NCBI GenBank assembly: GCA_958298945.1
Contig: OY282608.1
Coordinates: forward strand, 14,237,933-14,301,932
Direction: 5' to 3'
DNA from: Atherix ibis
Lineage: Eukaryota; Arthropoda; Insecta; Diptera; Athericidae
DNA length: 64,000 bases
Below are positions 1-12,150 of this stretch, piece after piece (within the stretch, counting starts at the first letter, position 1; every line of letters begins with the position of its first letter). The notes below the pieces were generated by a model. That model was not told the DNA's origin, ran no database searches, and saw nothing but the letters and a program-made list of their open reading frames with translations. A program made the position numbers and the translations under genes.

Positions 1-940
1 TTGTTGGTTTGTTGGTTTGTTGGTTTGTTGGTTTGTTGGTTACTTGGTTTGTTGGTTTGTTGGTTTTTTGGTTTGTTGGCTTGTTGGGTTGTTAGTTTCT
101 TGGTTTGTTGGTTTGTTGGTTTGTTAGTTTGTTGGTTACTTGGTTTGTTGGTTTGTTGGTTTTTTGGTTTGTTGGTTTGTAGGTTTGCTTGTTTGTTGGT
201 TTGTTGTTAACTTGGTTTGTTGGTTTATTGGTTTTTTGGTTTGTTGGTTTGTTGGTTTGTTGGTTTGTTGGTTTGTTGGTTTGTTGGTTTGTTGGTTTGT
301 TGGTTTGTTGGTTTGTTGGTTTATTGGTTTGTTGGTTTGTTGGTTTGTTGGTTTGTTCGTTTGTTGGTTTCTTGGTTTGTTGATTTGTTGGTTTGTTGGT
401 TTGTGGATTTGTTAATTTGTTGGTTTGTTGGTTTGTTTGTTTGTTCGTTTGTTGGTTTTTTGGTTTGTTGGTTTGTTGGTTTATTGGTTTGTTGGTTTGT
501 TGGTTTGTTGGTTTGTTGGTTTGTTGGTTACTTGGTTTGTTGGTTTGTTGGTTTTTTGATTTGTTGGCTTGTTGGTTTGTTAGTTTCTTGGTTTGTTGGT
601 TTGTTGGTTTGTTAGTTTGTTGGTTACTTGGTTTGTTGGTTTGTTGGTTTGTTGGTTTGTTGGTTTGTTGGTTTGTTGGTTTGTTCGTTTGTTGGTTTCT
701 TGGTTTATTGGTTTGTTGGTTTGTTGGTTTGTGGGTTTGTTAGTTTGTTGGTTTGTTGGTTTGTTTGTTTGTTCGTTTGTTGGTTTGTTGGTTTGTTGGT
801 TTGTTGGTTTGTTGGTTTATTTGTTTGTTGGTTTTTTGGTTTGTTTGTTTGTTGGTTTGTTGGTTTGTTAGTTTGTTGGTTACTTGGTTTGTTAGTTTTT
901 TGGTTTGTTGGTTTGTTTGTTTGTTTGTTTGTTTTTTTGT
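1..940. repeat. Family A, partial HOR copy at left edge
   Basis: This is the right-hand part of a family A HOR copy cut by the window start. It carries GTTAAC at 206-211, the TACTTGGT pairs at 41/137 and 529/625, and a TTGTGGAT plus TTGTTAAT signature near 405-420. The same order of variants recurs at 21.67-23.2 kb, offset about 22.2 kb (for example 393 to 22,601 and 753 to 22,953). No gene is seen. Confidence 0.75.
41..232. repeat. 96-bp TACTTGGT-spaced module (first instance and its continuation)
   Basis: Two TACTTGGT units lie exactly 96 bp (12 octamers) apart. Between them the full modules usually hold TTTTTGGT, TTGTTGGC, TTCTTGGT and TTGTTAGT in the same order. I found the same 96-bp spacing at 529/625, 2001/2097, 2217/2313, 2657/2753, 4633/4729, 6431/6527, 6863/6959, 8839/8935, 10870/10966, 22737/22833, 24441/24537 and 25696/25792. 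It is confined to family A and its return at 21.5-26 kb. Function unknown. Confidence 0.8.
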
Positions 941-3188
941 CCGTTTGTTGGTTTGTTGGTTTGTTCCTTTGTTGGTTTGTTTGTTTGTTGTTTTCTTGGT
1001 TTGTTGGTTTGTTGGTTTGTTCGTTTGTTGGCTTGTTGGTTTGTTGGCTTGTTGGCTTGCTGGTTTGTTAGTTTGTTCGTTTATTGGTTTGTTGGTTTGT
1101 TGGTTTGTTGGTTACTTGGTTTGTTGATTTGTTGGTTTGTTGGTTTGTTGGTCTGTTCGTTTGTTGGTTTGTTGGATTGTTGGTTTGTTGGTTTGTTGGT
1201 TTGTTGGTTTGTTGGTTTGTTGGCTTTTTGGTTTTTTGGTTTGTTGGTTTGTTGGTTTGTTAGTTTGTTAGCTTGTTGGTTTGTTGGTTTGTTGGCTTGT
1301 TGGCTTGTTGGTTTGTTGATTTGTTGGTTTGTTGGTTTCTTGGTTATTTGGTTTGTTGGTTTGTTGGTTTGTTGGTTTGTTGGTTTGTTGGTTTGTTGGT
1401 TTGTTGGTTTGTTGGTTTTTTGGTTTGTTGGCTTGTTGGCTTGTTCGTTTGTTGGTTTGTTGGTTTGTTGGCTTGTTGGTTTGTTGGTTGGTTTGTTTGT
1501 TGGTTCGTTCGTTTGTTGGCTTGTTGGTTTGTTGGCTTGTTGGCTTGTTGGTTTGTTCGTTTGTTGGTTAGTTGGTTTGTTCGTTTGTTGGTTTGTTGGC
1601 TTGTTGGTTTTTTGGTTTGTTGGTTTGTTGGTTTGTTGGTTTGTTGGTTTGTTGGCTTATTGGTTTGTTTGTTTGTTGGCTTGTTGGTTTGTTAGTTTAT
1701 TTGTTTGATGGTTTGTTGGTTTGGTGGTTTATTTGTTTGTTGGCTTGTTGGCTTGTTGGTTTGTTGGTTTGTTTGTTTATTGGTTTGTTCGTTTGTTGGC
1801 TTGTTGGTTTGTTGGTTTGTTGGTTTGTTCGTTTGTTGGTTTGTTGGTTTGTTGGTTTGTTGGTTTGTTGGTTTGTTTGTTTGTTGGTTTGTTTGTTTGT
1901 TCGTTTGTTGGTTTGTTGGTTTGTTGGTTTGTTGGTTTGTTGGTTTATTTGTTTGTTGGTTTGTTGGTTTGTTGGTTTGTTGGTTTGTTGGTTTGTTGGT
2001 TACTTGGTTTGTTGGTTTGTTGGTTTTTTGGTTTGTTGGCTTGTTGGGTTGTTAGTTTCTTGGTTTGTTGGTTTGTTGGTTTGTTAGTTTGTTGGTTACT
2101 TGGTTTGTTCGTTTGTTGGTTTGTTGGTTTGTTGGTTTGTAGGTTTGTTGGTTTGTAGGTTTGTTGGTTTATTGGTTTATTTGTTTGTTGGTTTGTTGGT
2201 TTGTTGGTTTGTTGGTTACTTGGTTTGTTGGTTTGTTGGTTTTTTGGTTTGTTGGCTTGTTGGTTTGTTAGTTTCTTGGTTTGTTGGTTTGTTGGTTTGT
2301 TAGTTTGTTGGTTACTTGGTTTGTTGGTTTGTTGGTTTGTTGGTTTGTTGGTTTGTTGGTTTGTTGGTTTGTTCGTTTGTTGGTTTCTTGGTTTATTGGT
2401 TTGTTGGTTTGTTGGTTTGTGGGTTTTTTCCTTTGTTGGTTTGTTGGTTTATTGGTTTGTTGGTTTGTAGGTTTTTTGGTTTGTTCGTTTGTTGGTTTCT
2501 TGGTTTGTTGATTTGTTGGTTTGTTGGTTTGTGGATTTGTTAATTTGTTGGTTTGTTGGTTTGTTTGTTTGTTCGTTTGTTGGTTTTCTGGTTTGTTGGT
2601 TTGTTGGTTTATTGGTTTATTTGTTTGTTGGTTTGTTGGTTTGTTGGTTTGTTGGTTACTTGGTTTGTTGGTTTGTTGGTTTTTTGGTTTGTTGGCTTGT
2701 TGGTTTGTTAGTTTCTTGGTTTGTTGGTTTGTTGGTTTGTTAGTTTGTTGGTTACTTGGTTTGTTGGTTTGTGGGTTTGTTGGTTTGTTGGTTTGTTGGT
2801 TTGTTCGTTTGTTGGTTTCTTGGTTTATTGGTTTGTTGGTTTGTTGGTTTGTGGGTTTGTTAGTTTGTTGGTTTGTTGGTTTGTTTGTTTGTTCGTTTGT
2901 TGGTTTGTTGGTTTGTTGGTTTGTTGGTTTGTTGGTTTATTTGTTTGTTGGTTTGTTGGTTTGTTTGTTTGTTGGTTTGTTGGTTTGTTGGTTTGTCGGT
3001 TTGTTGGTTTGTTGGTTTGTTGGTTTGTTGGTTACTTCGTGTGTTGGTTTGTTGGTTTTTTGGTTTGTTGGCATGTTGGTTTGTTGGTGTCTTGGTTTGT
3101 TGGTTTGTTGGTTTGTTAGTTTGTTGGTTACTTGGTTTGTTAGTTTTTTGGTTTGTTGGTTTGTTTGTTTGTTTGTTTGTTTTTTTGT
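941..3188. repeat. Family A HOR copy 1 (2,248 bp)
   Basis: I delimited the copy with a recurrent marker, a GTTT-rich tract ending in TTTTTTTGTCCG, whose CC falls at 941, 3,189, 5,220, 7,395 and 9,426. This is the longest and most divergent of the complete A copies. It carries a GATGG...TTTGGTGG marker near 1,705 and the TACTTGGT pairs 2001/2097, 2217/2313 and 2657/2753. The starting point of each HOR is arbitrary. Confidence 0.7.
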
Positions 3189-6100
3189 CCGTTTGTTGGT
3201 TTGTTGGTTTGTTCGTTTGTTGGTTTGTTTGTTTGTTGTTTTCTTGGTTTGTTGGTTTGTTGGTTTGTTCGTTTGTTGGCTTGTTGGTTTGTTGGCTTGC
3301 TTGTTTGTTAGTTTGTTCGTTTGTTGGTTTGTTGGTTTGTTGGTTTGTTGGTTACTTGGTTTGTTGATCTGTTGGTTTGTTGGTTTGTTGGTCTGTTCGT
3401 TTGTTGGTTTGTTGGATTGTTGGTTTGTTGGTTTGTTGGTTTGTTGGTTTGTTGGCTTTTTGGTTTTTTGGTTTGTTGGTTTGTTGGTTTGTTAATTTGT
3501 TAGCTTGTTGGTTTGTTGGTTTGTTGGCTTGTTGGCTTGTTGGTTTGTTGGTTTATTGGTTTGTTGGTTTCTTGGTTACTTGGTTTGTTGGTTTGTTGGT
3601 TTGTTGGTTTGTTGGTTTGTTGGCTTGTTGGTTTGTTGGCTTCTTGGTTTGTTGGTTTGTTGGTTTGTTTGTTTGTTCGTTTGTTGGTTTGTTGGTTTGT
3701 TGGTTTGTTGGCTTGTTGGTTTGTTGGTTGGTTTGTTTGTTGGTTCGTTCGTTTGTTGGCTTGTTTGTTTGTTGGCTTGATGGCTTGTTGGTTTGTTCGT
3801 TTGTTGGTTTGTTGGTTTGTTCGTTTGTTGGTTTGTTGGCTTGTTGGTTTTTTGGTTTGTTGGTTTGTTGGTTTGTTGGTTTGTTGGTTTGTTGGCTTAT
3901 TGGTTTGTTGGTTTGTTGGCTTGTTGGTTTGTTAGTTTGTTGGCTTGTGGGCTTGTTGGTTTGTTGGCTTGTTGGCTTGTTGGTTTGTTCGTTTGTTGGC
4001 TTGTTGGTTTGTTGGTTTGTTGGCTTGTTGGTTTGTTGGCTTCTTGGTTTGTTGGTTTGTTGGTTTGTTTGTTTGTTCGTTTGTTGGTTTGTTGGTTTGT
4101 TGGTTTGTTGGCTTGTTGGTTTGTTGGTTGGTTTGTTTGTTGGTTCGTTCGTTTGTTGGCTTGTTTGTTTGTTGGCTTGATGGCTTGTTGGTTTGTTCGT
4201 TTGTTGGTTTGTTGGTTTGTTCGTTTGTTGGTTTGTTGGCTTGTTGGTTTTTTGGTTTGTTGGTTTGTTGGTTTGTTGGTTTGTTGGTTTGTTGGCTTAT
4301 TGGTTTGTTGGTTTGTTGGCTTGTTGGTTTGTTAGTTTATTTGTTTGATGGTTTGTTGGTTTGGTGGTTTATTTGTTTGTTGGCTTGTTGGTTTGTTGGC
4401 TTGTTGGTTTGTTGGTTTGCTTGTTTGTTGGTTTGTTCGTTTGTTGGCTTGTTGGTTTGTTGGTTTGTTGGTTTGTTCGTTTGTTGGTTTGTTGGTTTGT
4501 TGGTTTGTTGGTTTGTTTGTTTGTTGGTTTGTTTGTTTGTTCGTTTGTTGGTTTGTTGGTTTGTTGGTTTGTTGGTTTGTTGGTTTATTTGTTTGTTGGT
4601 TTGTTGGTTTGTTGGTTTGTTGGTTTGTTGGTTACTTGGTTTGTTGGTTTGTTGGTTTTTTGGTTTGTTGGCTTGTTGGGTTGTTAGTTTCTTGGTTTGT
4701 TGGTTTGTTGGTTTGTTAGTTTGTTGGTTACTTGGTTTGTTGGTTTGTTGGTTTGTTGGTTTGTTGGTTTGTTGGTTTGTAGGTTTGTTGGTTTGTTCGT
4801 TTGTTGGTTTCTTGGTTTGTTGGTTTGTTGGTTTATTTGTTTGTTGGTTTGTTGGTTGTTGGTTTGTTGGTTTAGTGGTTACTTGGTTTGTTGGTTTGTT
4901 GGTTTTTTGGTTTGTTGGCTTGTTGGTTTGTTGGCTTGTTGGTTTGTTGGTTTGTTGGTTTGTTGGTTTATTTGTTTGTTGGTTTGTTGGTTTGTTTGTT
5001 TGTTGGTTTGTTGGTTTGTTGGTTTGTCGGTTTGTTGGTTTGTTGGTTTGTTGGTTTGTTGGTTACTTCGTGTGTTGGTTTGTTGGTTTTTTGGTTTGTT
5101 GGCATGTTGGTTTGTTGGTGTCTTGGTTTGTTGGTTTGTTGGTTTGTTAGTTTGTTGGTTACTTGGTTTGTTAGTTTTTTGGTTTGTTGGTTTGTTTGTT
5201 TGTTTGTTTGTTTTTTTGTCCGTTTGTTGGTTTGTTGGTTTGTTCGTTTGTTGGTTTGTTTGTTTGTTGTTTTCTTGGTTTGTTGGTTTGTTCGTTTGTT
5301 GGCTTGTTGGTTTGTTGGCTTGTTGGCTTGCTTGTTTGTTAGTTTGTTCGTTTGTTGGTTTGTTGGTTTGTTGGTTTGTTGGTTACTTGGTTTGTTGATC
5401 TGTTGGTTTGTTGGTTTGTTGGTCTGTTCGTTTGTTGGTTTGTTGGATTGTTGGTTTGTTGGTTTGTTGGTTTGTTGGTTTGTTGGCTTTTTGGTTTTTT
5501 GGTTTGTTGGTTTGTTGGTTTGTTAATTTGTTAGCTTGTTGGTTTGTTGGTTTGTTGGCTTGTTGGCTTGTTGGTTTGTTGGTTTGTTGGTTTGTTGGTT
5601 TCTTGGTTACTTGGTTTGTTGGTTTGTTGGTTTGTTGGTTTGTTGGTTTGTTGGCTTGTTGGTTTGTTGGCTTCTTGGTTTGTTGGTTTGTTGGTTTGTT
5701 TGTTTGTTCGTTTGTTGGTTTGTTGGTTTGTTGGTTTGTTGGCTTGTTGGTTTGTTGGTTGGTTTGTTTGTTGGTTCGTTCGTTTGTTGGCTTGTTTGTT
5801 TGTTGGCTTGATGGCTTGTTGGTTTGTTCGTTTGTTGGTTTGTTGGTTTGTTCGTTTGTTGGTTTGTTGGCTTGTTGGTTTTTTGGTTTGTTGGTTTGTT
5901 GGTTTGTTGGTTTGTTGGTTTGTTGGCTTATTGGTTTGTTGGTTTGTTGGCTTGTTGGTTTGTTAGTTTGTTGGCTTGTGGGCTTGTTGGTTTGTTGGCT
6001 TGTTGGCTTGTTGGTTTGTTCGTTTGTTGGCTTGTTGGTTTGTTGGTTTGTTGGCTTGTTGGTTTGTTGGCTTCTTGGTTTGTTGGTTTGTTGGTTTGTT

Positions 6101-6250
6101 TGTTTGTTCGTTTGTTGGTTTGTTGGTTTGTTGGTTTGTTGGCTTGTTGGTTTGTTGGTTGGTTTGTTTGTTGGTTCGTTCGTTTGTTGGCTTGTTTGTT
6201 TGTTGGCTTGATGGCTTGTTGGTTTGTTCGTTTGTTGGTTTGTTGGTTTG
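2165..6250. repeat. ~4.2-kb tandem duplication in family A, copy 1
   Basis: From about 2.17 kb to 6.25 kb the variant order matches about 6.37-10.45 kb at an offset of 4,206 or 4,214 (for example 2,217 to 6,431 at 4,214; 2,657 to 6,863, 4,146 to 8,352 and 5,976 to 10,182 at 4,206). The two offsets differ by one octamer. Both edges lie in consensus runs and are good to about 100 bp. Confidence 0.7.
3189..5219. repeat. Family A HOR copy 2 (2,031 bp)
   Basis: This copy lies between the CC markers at 3,189 and 5,220. Its variant order matches the next copies at an offset of 2,031 (for example 3,321 to 5,352 and 3,377 to 5,408). It holds a duplicated sub-block with tetramer-phase slips (GGTTGG and TTCGTTCG) near 3,730 and 4,130, the GATGG...TTTGGTGG marker near 4,345 and the pair 4633/4729. 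A 7-bp unit near 4,853 shifts the octamer phase. Confidence 0.75.
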
Positions 6251-7394
6251 TTGGTTGTTGGTTTGTTTGTTTGTTGGTTTGTTGGTTTGTTGGTTTGTTG
6301 GTTTGTTGGTTTGTTAATTTGTTGGTTTGTTGGTTTGTTTGTTTGTTCGTTTGTTGGTTTTTTGGTTTGTTGGTTTGTTGGTTTATTGGTTTATTTGTTT
6401 GTTGGTTTGTTGGTTTGTTGGTTTGTTGGTTACTTGGTTTGTTGGTTTGTTGGTTTTTTGGTTTGTTGGCTTGTTGGTTTGTTAGTTTCTTGGTTTGTTG
6501 GTTTGTTGGTTTGTTAGTTTGTTGGTTACTTGGTTTGTTGGTTTGTTGGTTTGTTGGTTTGTTGGTTTGTTGGTTTGTTCGTTTGTTGGTTTCTTGGTTT
6601 ATTGGTTTGTTGGTTTGTTGGTTTGTGGGTTTTTTCCTTTGTTGGTTTGTTGGTTTATTGGTTTGTTGGTTTGTAGGTTTTTTGGTTTGTTCGTTTGTTG
6701 GTTTCTTGGTTTGTTGATTTGTTGGTTTGTTGGTTTGTGGATTTGTTAATTTGTTGGTTTGTTGGTTTGTTTGTTTGTTCGTTTGTTGGTTTTCTGGTTT
6801 GTTGGTTTGTTGGTTTATTGGTTTATTTGTTTGTTGGTTTGTTGGTTTGTTGGTTTGTTGGTTACTTGGTTTGTTGGTTTGTTGGTTTTTTGGTTTGTTG
6901 GCTTGTTGGTTTGTTAGTTTCTTGGTTTGTTGGTTTGTTGGTTTGTTAGTTTGTTGGTTACTTGGTTTGTTGGTTTGTGGGTTTGTTGGTTTGTTGGTTT
7001 GTTGGTTTGTTCGTTTGTTGGTTTCTTGGTTTATTGGTTTGTTGGTTTGTTGGTTTGTGGGTTTGTTAGTTTGTTGGTTTGTTGGTTTGTTTGTTTGTTC
7101 GTTTGTTGGTTTGTTGGTTTGTTGGTTTGTTGGTTTGTTGGTTTATTTGTTTGTTGGTTTGTTGGTTTGTTTGTTTGTTGGTTTGTTGGTTTGTTGGTTT
7201 GTCGGTTTGTTGGTTTGTTGGTTTGTTGGTTTGTTGGTTACCTCGTGTGTTGGTTTGTTGGTTTTTTGGTTTGTTGGCATGTTGGTTTGTTGGTGTCTTG
7301 GTTTGTTGGTTTGTTGGTTTGTTAGTTTGTTGGTTACTTGGTTTGTTAGTTTTTTGGTTTGTTGGTTTGTTTGTTTGTTTGTTTGTTTTTTTGT
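5220..7394. repeat. Family A HOR copy 3 (2,175 bp)
   Basis: This copy is 144 bp longer than its neighbours, exactly 18 octamers. The first part matches copy 2; near 6,250-6,370 it switches to a segment like 0.4 and 22.6 kb (the TTGTTAAT signature), which marks the junction of the ~4.2-kb duplication. It carries the TACTTGGT pairs 6431/6527 and 6863/6959. Confidence 0.73.
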
Positions 7395-10300
7395 CCGTTT
7401 GTTGGTTTGTTGGTTTGTTCGTTTGTTGGTTTGTTTGTTTGTTGTTTTCTTGGTTTGTTGGTTTGTTGGTTTGTTCGTTTGTTGGCTTGTTGGTTTGTTG
7501 GCTTGCTTGTTTGTTAGTTTGTTCGTTTGTTGGTTTGTTGGTTTGTTGGTTTGTTGGTTACTTGGTTTGTTGATCTGTTGGTTTGTTGGTTTGTTGGTCT
7601 GTTCGTTTGTTGGTTTGTTGGATTGTTGGTTTGTTGGTTTGTTGGTTTGTTGGTTTGTTGGCTTTTTGGTTTTTTGGTTTGTTGGTTTGTTGGTTTGTTA
7701 ATTTGTTAGCTTGTTGGTTTGTTGGTTTGTTGGCTTGTTGGCTTGTTGGTTTGTTGGTTTATTGGTTTGTTGGTTTCTTGGTTACTTGGTTTGTTGGTTT
7801 GTTGGTTTGTTGGTTTGTTGGTTTGTTGGCTTGTTGGTTTGTTGGCTTCTTGGTTTGTTGGTTTGTTGGTTTGTTTGTTTGTTCGTTTGTTGGTTTGTTG
7901 GTTTGTTGGTTTGTTGGCTTGTTGGTTTGTTGGTTGGTTTGTTTGTTGGTTCGTTCGTTTGTTGGCTTGTTTGTTTGTTGGCTTGATGGCTTGTTGGTTT
8001 GTTCGTTTGTTGGTTTGTTGGTTTGTTCGTTTGTTGGTTTGTTGGCTTGTTGGTTTTTTGGTTTGTTGGTTTGTTGGTTTGTTGGTTTGTTGGTTTGTTG
8101 GCTTATTGGTTTGTTGGTTTGTTGGCTTGTTGGTTTGTTAGTTTGTTGGCTTGTGGGCTTGTTGGTTTGTTGGCTTGTTGGCTTGTTGGTTTGTTCGTTT
8201 GTTGGCTTGTTGGTTTGTTGGTTTGTTGGCTTGTTGGTTTGTTGGCTTCTTGGTTTGTTGGTTTGTTGGTTTGTTTGTTTGTTCGTTTGTTGGTTTGTTG
8301 GTTTGTTGGTTTGTTGGCTTGTTGGTTTGTTGGTTGGTTTGTTTGTTGGTTTGTTCGTTTGTTGGCTTGTTTGTTTGTTGGCTTGATGGCTTGTTGGTTT
8401 GTTCGTTTGTTGGTTTGTTGGTTTGTTCGTTTGTTGGTTTGTTGGCTTGTTGGTTTTTTGGTTTGTTGGTTTGTTGGTTTGTTGGTTTGTTGGTTTGTTG
8501 GCTTATTGGTTTGTTGGTTTGTTGGCTTCTTGGTTTGTTAGTTTATTTGTTTGATGGTTTGTTGGTTTGGTGGTTTATTTGTTTGTTGGCTTGTTGGTTT
8601 GTTGGCTTGTTGGTTTGTTGGTTTGCTTGTTTGTTGGTTTGTTCGTTTGTTGGCTTGTTGGTTTGTTGGTTTGTTGGTTTGTTCGTTTGTTGGTTTGTTG
8701 GTTTGTTGGTTTGTTGGTTTGTTTGTTTGTTGGTTTGTTTGTTTGTTCGTTTGTTGGTTTGTTGGTTTGTTGGTTTGTTGGTTTGTTGGTTTATTTGTTT
8801 GTTGGTTTGTTGGTTTGTTGGTTTGTTGGTTTGTTGGTTACTTGGTTTGTTGGTTTGTTGGTTTTTTGGTTTGTTGGCTTGTTGGGTTGTTAGTTTCTTG
8901 GTTTGTTGGTTTGTTGGTTTGTTAGTTTGTTGGTTACTTGGTTTGTTGGTTTGTTGGTTTGTTGGTTTGTTGGTTTGTAGGTTTGTTGGTTTGTTCGTTT
9001 GTTGGTTTCTTGGTTTGTTGGTTTGTTGGTTTATTTGTTTGTTGGTTTGTTGGTTTGTTGGTTGTTGGTTTGTTGGTTTAGTGGTTACTTGGTTTGTTGG
9101 TTTGTTGGTTTTTTGGTTTGTTGGCTTGTTGGTTTGTGTGCTTGTTGGTTTGTTGGTTTGTTGGTTTGTTGGTTTATTTGTTTGTTGGTTTGTTGGTTTG
9201 TTTGTTTGTTGGTTTGTTGGTTTGTTGGTTTGTCGGTTTGTTGGTTTGTTGGTTTGTTGGTTTGTTGGTTACTTCGTGTGTTGGTTTGTTGGTTTTTTGG
9301 TTTGTTGGCATGTTGGTTTGTTGGTGTCTTGGTTTGTTGGTTTGTTGGTTTGTTAGTTTGTTGGTTACTTGGTTTGTTAGTTTTTTGGTTTGTTGGTTTG
9401 TTTGTTTGTTTGTTTGTTTTTTTGTCCGTTTGTTGGTTTGTTGGTTTGTTCGTTTGTTGGTTTGTTTGTTTGTTGTTTTCTTGGTTTGTTGGTTTGTTGG
9501 TTTGTTCGTTTGTTGGCTTGTTGGTTTGTTGGCTTGTTGGCTTGCTTGTTTGTTAGTTTGTTCGTTTGTTGGTTTGTTGGTTTGTTGGTTTGTTGGTTAC
9601 TTGGTTTGTTGATCTGTTGGTTTGTTGGTTTGTTGGTCTGTTCGTTTGTTGGTTTGTTGGATTGTTGGTTTGTTGGTTTGTTGGTTTGTTGGTTTGTTGG
9701 CTTTTTGGTTTTTTGGTTTGTTGGTTTGTTGGTTTGTTAATTTGTTAGCTTGTTGGTTTGTTGGTTTGTTGGCTTGTTGGCTTGTTGGTTTGTTGGTTTG
9801 TTGGTTTGTTGGTTGCTTGGTTACTTGGTTTGTTGGTTTGTTGGTTTGTTGGTTTGTTGGTTTGTTGGCTTGTTGGTTTGTTGGCTTCTTGGTTTGTTGG
9901 TTTGTTGGTTTGTTTGTTTGTTCGTTTGTTGGTTTGTTGGTTTGTTGGTTTGTTGGCTTGTTGGTTTGTTGGTTGGTTTGTTTGTTGGTTCGTTCGTTTG
10001 TTGGCTTGTTTGTTTGTTGGCTTGATGGCTTGTTGGTTTGTTCGTTTGTTGGTTTGTTGGTTTGTTCGTTTGTTGGTTTGTTGGCTTGTTGGTTTTTTGG
10101 TTTGTTGGTTTGTTGGTTTGTTGGTTTGTTGGCTTATTGGTTTGTTGGTTTGTTGGCTTGTTGGTTTGTTAGTTTGTTGGCTTGTGGGCTTGTTGGTTTG
10201 TTGGCTTGTTGGCTTGTTGGTTTGTTCGTTTGTTGGCTTGTTGGTTTGTTGGTTTGTTGGCTTGTTGGTTTGTTGGCTTCTTGGTTTGTTGGTTTGTTGG

Positions 10301-10450
10301 TTTGTTTGTTTGTTCGTTTGTTGGTTTGTTGGTTTGTTGGTTTGTTGGCTTGTTGGTTTGTTGGTTGGTTTGTTTGTTGGTTCGTTCGTTTGTTGGCTTG
10401 TTTGTTTGTTGGCTTGATGGCTTGTTGGTTTGTTCGTTTGTTAGTTTGTT
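6370..10450. repeat. ~4.2-kb tandem duplication in family A, copy 2
   Basis: This is the second copy of the block above. The match is lost near 10,441-10,455, where TTAGTTTG appears in place of the 7-bp phase slip seen at the same place in copy 1 (near 6,250). Very few substitutions separate the copies by eye, so the duplication looks young compared with the HOR copies it contains. Confidence 0.7.
7395..9425. repeat. Family A HOR copy 4 (2,031 bp)
   Basis: This copy has the same length as copy 2 and is close to it base for base at an offset of 4,206 (for example 3,945 to 8,151 and the CATG at 5,103 beside that at 9,309). A clear difference is T at 8,352 where the sister base at 4,146 is C in a CpG. 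It contains the TACTTGGT pair 8839/8935. Confidence 0.75.
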
Positions 10451-11250
10451 GGTTTGTTCGTTTGTTGGTTTGTTGGCTTGTTGGTTTTTTGGTTTGTTGG
10501 TTTGTTGGTTTGTTGGTTTGTTGGTTTGTTGGCTTATTGGTTTGTTGGTTTGTTGGCTTGTTGGTTTGTTAGTTTATTTGTTTGATGGTTTGTTGGTTTG
10601 GTGGTTTATTTGTTTGTTGGCTTGTTGGTTTGTTGGCTTGTTGGTTTGTTGGTTTGCTTGTTTGTTGGTTTGTTCGTTTGTTGGCTTGTTGGTTTGTTGG
10701 TTTGTTGGTTTGTTCGTTTGTTGGTTTGTTGGTTTGTTGGTTTGTTGGTTTGTTTGTTTGTTGGTTTGTTTGTTTGTTCGTTTGTTGGTTTGTTGGTTTG
10801 TTGGTTTGTTGGTTTGTTGGTTTATTTGTTTGTTGGTTTGTTGGTTTGTTGGTTTGTTGGTTTGTTGGTTACTTGGTTTGTTGGTTTGTTGGTTTTTTGG
10901 TTTGTTGGCTTGTTGGGTTGTTAGTTTCTTGGTTTGTTGGTTTGTTGGTTTGTTAGTTTGTTGGTTACTTGGTTTGTTGGTTTGTTGGTTTGTTGGTTTG
11001 TTGGTTTGTAGGTTTGTTGGTTTGTTCGTTTGTTGGTTTCTTGGTTTGTTGGTTTGTTGGTTTATTTGTTTGTTGGTTTGTTGGTTTGTTGGTTGTTGAT
11101 TTGTTGGTTTAGTGGTTACTTGGTTTGTTGGTTTGTTGGTTTTTTGGTTTGTTGGCTTGTTGGTTTGTTGGTTTGTTGGTTTGTTGGTTTGTTAGTTTGT
11201 TGGTTACTTGGCTTGTTGGTTTGTTGGTTTTTTGGTTTGTTTGTTTGTTT
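9426..11250. repeat. Family A HOR copy 5, truncated at the A/B boundary
   Basis: This copy follows copies 2 and 4 until about 11.1 kb, with one extra octamer near 9,535 (offset 2,039 instead of 2,031 after that point). It holds the GATGG...TTTGGTGG marker near 10,582 and the TACTTGGT pair 10870/10966. At about 11.25 kb the A marker order ends and a GTTT tract followed by CCG opens family B. Confidence 0.7.
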
Positions 11251-12150
11251 GTTTGTTTGTTTGTCCGTTTGTTGGTTTCTTGGTTTGTTGGTTTGTTGGT
11301 TTGTTGGTTTGTTGGTTTGTGGGTTTGTTAGTTTGTTGGTTTGTTGGTTTGCTTGTTTGTTCGTTTGTTGGTTTGTTGATTTGTTGGCTTGTTGGTTTAT
11401 TTGTTTGTTGGTTTGTTGGTTTGTTGGTTTGTTGGTTGTTGGTTTGTTGGTTTGTTGGTTACTTGGTCTGTTGGTTTGTTGGTTTTTTGGTTTGTTGGCT
11501 TGTTGGTTTGTTGGTTTCTTGGTTTGTTGATTTGTTGGTTTGTTAGTTTGTTGGTTACTTGGTTTGTTGGTTTGTTGGTTTGTTGGTTTGTATGTTTGTT
11601 TGTTTGTTTGTTTGTCCGTTTGTTGGCTTGTTGGTTTGTTCGTTTGTTGGTTTGCTTGTTTGTTGGTTTCTTGGTTTGTTTGTTTGTTGGTTTGTTTGTT
11701 TGTTCGTTTGTTGGCTTGTTGATTTGTTGTCTTGTTGGCTTGTTGGTTTGTTGGTTTGTTCGTTTGTTGGTTTGTTGGTTTGTTGGTTTGTTGGTTTGTT
11801 GGTTACTTGGTTTGTTGGTTTGTCCGTTTGTTGGCTTGTTGGTTTGTTGGTTTGTTGGTTTGTTTGTTTGTTGGTTTGTTCGTTTGTTGGCTTGTTGGTT
11901 TGTTAGTTACTTGGTTTGTTGGTTTGTTGGTTTGTTGGTTTGTTGGTTTGTTGGTTTGTTGGTTTGTTCGTTTGTTGGTTTGTTGGTTTTTGGTTTGTTG
12001 GTTCGTTGGTTTGTTCGTTTGTTGGTTTTTCGTTTGTTGGTTTGTTTGTTTGTTGGTTTGTTCGTTTGTTGGTTTTTAGTTTGTGGGTTAGTTGGTTTGT
12101 TTGTTTGTTTGTTGGTTTGTTGGTTTGTTGGTTTGTTGGTTTGTTGGTTT
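11251..12150. repeat. Family B, entry segment
   Basis: Family B starts with runs of GTTT tetramers ending in GTCCG (near 11,260 and 11,610) and includes TATG units (near 11,590). Near 12,075 it has the family B signature TTTTTAG followed by TTGTGGGTTAG. It matches 26.06-27.0 kb at an offset of 14,826-14,866. No gene is seen. Confidence 0.65.
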
